Of a stretch of 64,000 nt of DNA, positions 62,676 through 64,000 are shown in pieces. A model generated the notes under the pieces. That model had not been told where the DNA came from and searched no databases. It was given only the letters and a program-made list of their open reading frames with translations. How positions within the stretch are numbered: position 1 is the stretch's first letter; each line of letters opens with the position of its first letter. Source of the DNA: Diprion similis (taxonomy: Eukaryota > Arthropoda > Insecta > Hymenoptera > Diprionidae); the NCBI RefSeq assembly GCF_021155765.1, contig NC_060112.1, positions 5,580,001-5,644,000 on the forward strand, written 5' to 3'. A program made the translations under genes and the position numbers.

Positions 62676-62681
62676 AATAAA
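62676..62681 (+). terminator. AATAAA polyadenylation signal, RpL5
   Basis: AATAAA 122 bases after the RpL5 stop codon, well placed for a short ribosomal protein 3' UTR. Confidence 0.65.
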
Positions 62682-63494
62682 CGGATTGGATTCAACCTCA
62701 ATATCTTTCCTTTACTGTATTGTATTATAAGTTAGGTGGTATTTTATTTAGGTAAATATTTTTTATTGTAATATACCTTTCGATTGATAATTGTTTTTGG
62801 TCAACGTGTGTAGTCACTGGTAGACGCCACTAATGACATTAAAAATAATCAAATTGGACCTTGCATCATATTTATTCTCAATCATGTTTAGGTATTTTTA
62901 AGATTAAATTATACTTACTCTGAATCCTCAGTGAATGCATTTTGTCCGTAAATCCTTCGAACAAAAAAATATCCTGTAGTTTGCTCAGATCTTGTTTTTT
63001 CACATGCCTGTCAGTGAAAGTCAAATTCCGAACCTTTGAGTTGACATAATGTCGACGTATAACAGAAAAGGTTTGGCACACAGTCGCAAAGTTATCACCA
63101 GTTCTATAGGTTCCTCAAGACCAGGGTACAGTCTCGATCCGATTCTTCAATCTTCGGCCAAAGAAACCGTACGTCGATTAAACACGTAAAAATTGATGCA
63201 ACGTCATAACATAGTAATTATAAGTATAGTATTAAATAAAATATGCCTAGAGGCGATGGGCGAACGAAAATGTAGTCACTGGTCATGCGTCTTCGATGCT
63301 GATGATTCGCGAAAATCCTGAATATAATAGTCTCCGAACGAAAAATGAATATTCAAAAAATTGGCACGACATTAGGGACGTCAAACAGATTCCCACGGTT
63401 TTTGGTAATCAAATTTTACTTACACATATTTGCTGACATTAGGATGTGATTACTATAATACAAGTTAAACAATCCTCTAGTCGGTATTTCTAAG
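62682..63494. other. Intergenic region between RpL5 and the coiled-coil gene
   Basis: No recognised gene or repeat. It may contain upstream exons or the promoter of the next plus-strand gene. Confidence 0.35.
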
Positions 63495-64000
63495 CCATCA
63501 GCCGCTATTGACAGACTTGTCAAAAAGAGAGAAACTGATCATAAGAAGGCGGTGAAGAATATGAATGAAGAATTAGCAAAAAGCTACGCCGCTTGCGAAG
63601 GGGAATTGAAGAATCGTAGCATCAGCATAAAAATTGAGATCAATGGGATCCACGAGAAAATCAACGAGGCAAGAGATAAGCTGCGACAGATAAACGTAAT
63701 TCTTGAATTTTTTTTTTTTATTAGCGTTATTTTTTAATTTGAAATTCCAATATCTGTATCCAATTAGCCTTCAGATTTGCGCTTGGATGATTTCGATTTG
63801 GCCTGGGAGAAAATTAGCGCACTTACAAACGATGAAAAGCAACTCGTTAGTCACTTTTATGACAATCTCCTAAATATTGAAAAGAAGCGGCAGGAATATG
63901 TTAAGCCGATACTGCAGAAGTATTATAAAATTTTTCACAAGATATCCCACTTCATGCCCTACGAAATACAAGTATACTTGGAAAATGAAATACTGGTATA
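63495..64000 (+). CDS. Coiled-coil protein, partial (continues beyond window)
   Basis: Two exons join in phase 0: about 63495-63695 and 63768 to the window end. The acceptor at 63,767 was chosen because it restores the frame (PSDLRLDDFDLAWEKISALT); the next AG, 5 bases on, does not. The sequence is rich in charged heptad-like helices (RLVKKRETDHKKAVKNMNEE, EGELKNRSISIKIEING, EKINEARDKLRQIN, YDNLLNIEKKRQEYVKPILQ). The first in-frame ATG is at 63,561, but the frame is open upstream to an acceptor-like AG at 63,494, so earlier exons may exist. I cannot name the family; the style resembles long cytoskeletal or ciliary coiled-coil proteins. Confidence 0.6.

Overview
The window is nuclear DNA of an animal, most likely an insect. 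The genes are eukaryotic, split by GT-AG introns mostly of 70-400 bases, and the best matches I can make from memory are to insect or general animal families. One of them looks like an insect chitooligosaccharidolytic beta-N-acetylglucosaminidase. The compact gene spacing, AT-rich intergenic DNA and Tc1/mariner-type elements would suit a holometabolous insect such as a hymenopteran, but I cannot name the species.

Left arm (1-11,216). The 3' exons of XPF/ERCC4 (+) are followed by a PPIL6-like cyclophilin (-) that carries a long extra C-terminal region. Next come USP10 (+), whose short first exons I place upstream of the obvious long exon, and CIAPIN1/anamorsin (-).

Centre (about 12,480-39,070). 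A tandem satellite array dominates. About 79 near-identical units of 312 bp run from about 13,070 to 37,675. On both sides lie longer and progressively decayed copies. The unit is exactly 104 codons, so one plus-strand frame stays open through many units and gives fused ORFs of up to 304 codons. Units are arranged in duplicated multi-unit blocks, and each unit holds an 18-bp near-perfect dyad.

Right arm (42,895-64,000). PDCD5 (+), TMX3 (-), a GH20 beta-N-acetylglucosaminidase (-) with a Tc1-like element in its first intron, ATG101 (+), ribosomal protein L5 (+) with a pair of related candidate box C/D snoRNAs in successive introns, and the start of a coiled-coil protein (+) that leaves the window. 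Two short inverted-repeat elements and a 13-bp minisatellite lie between these genes.

The genes do not form a pathway. They are mostly conserved housekeeping genes (DNA repair, deubiquitination, cytosolic Fe-S assembly, ER oxidative folding, autophagy initiation, translation), with one axonemal-type cyclophilin and one glycosidase. Exon borders were placed by reading splice sites and checking that codon phase is kept across every junction; no transcript or database evidence was used.
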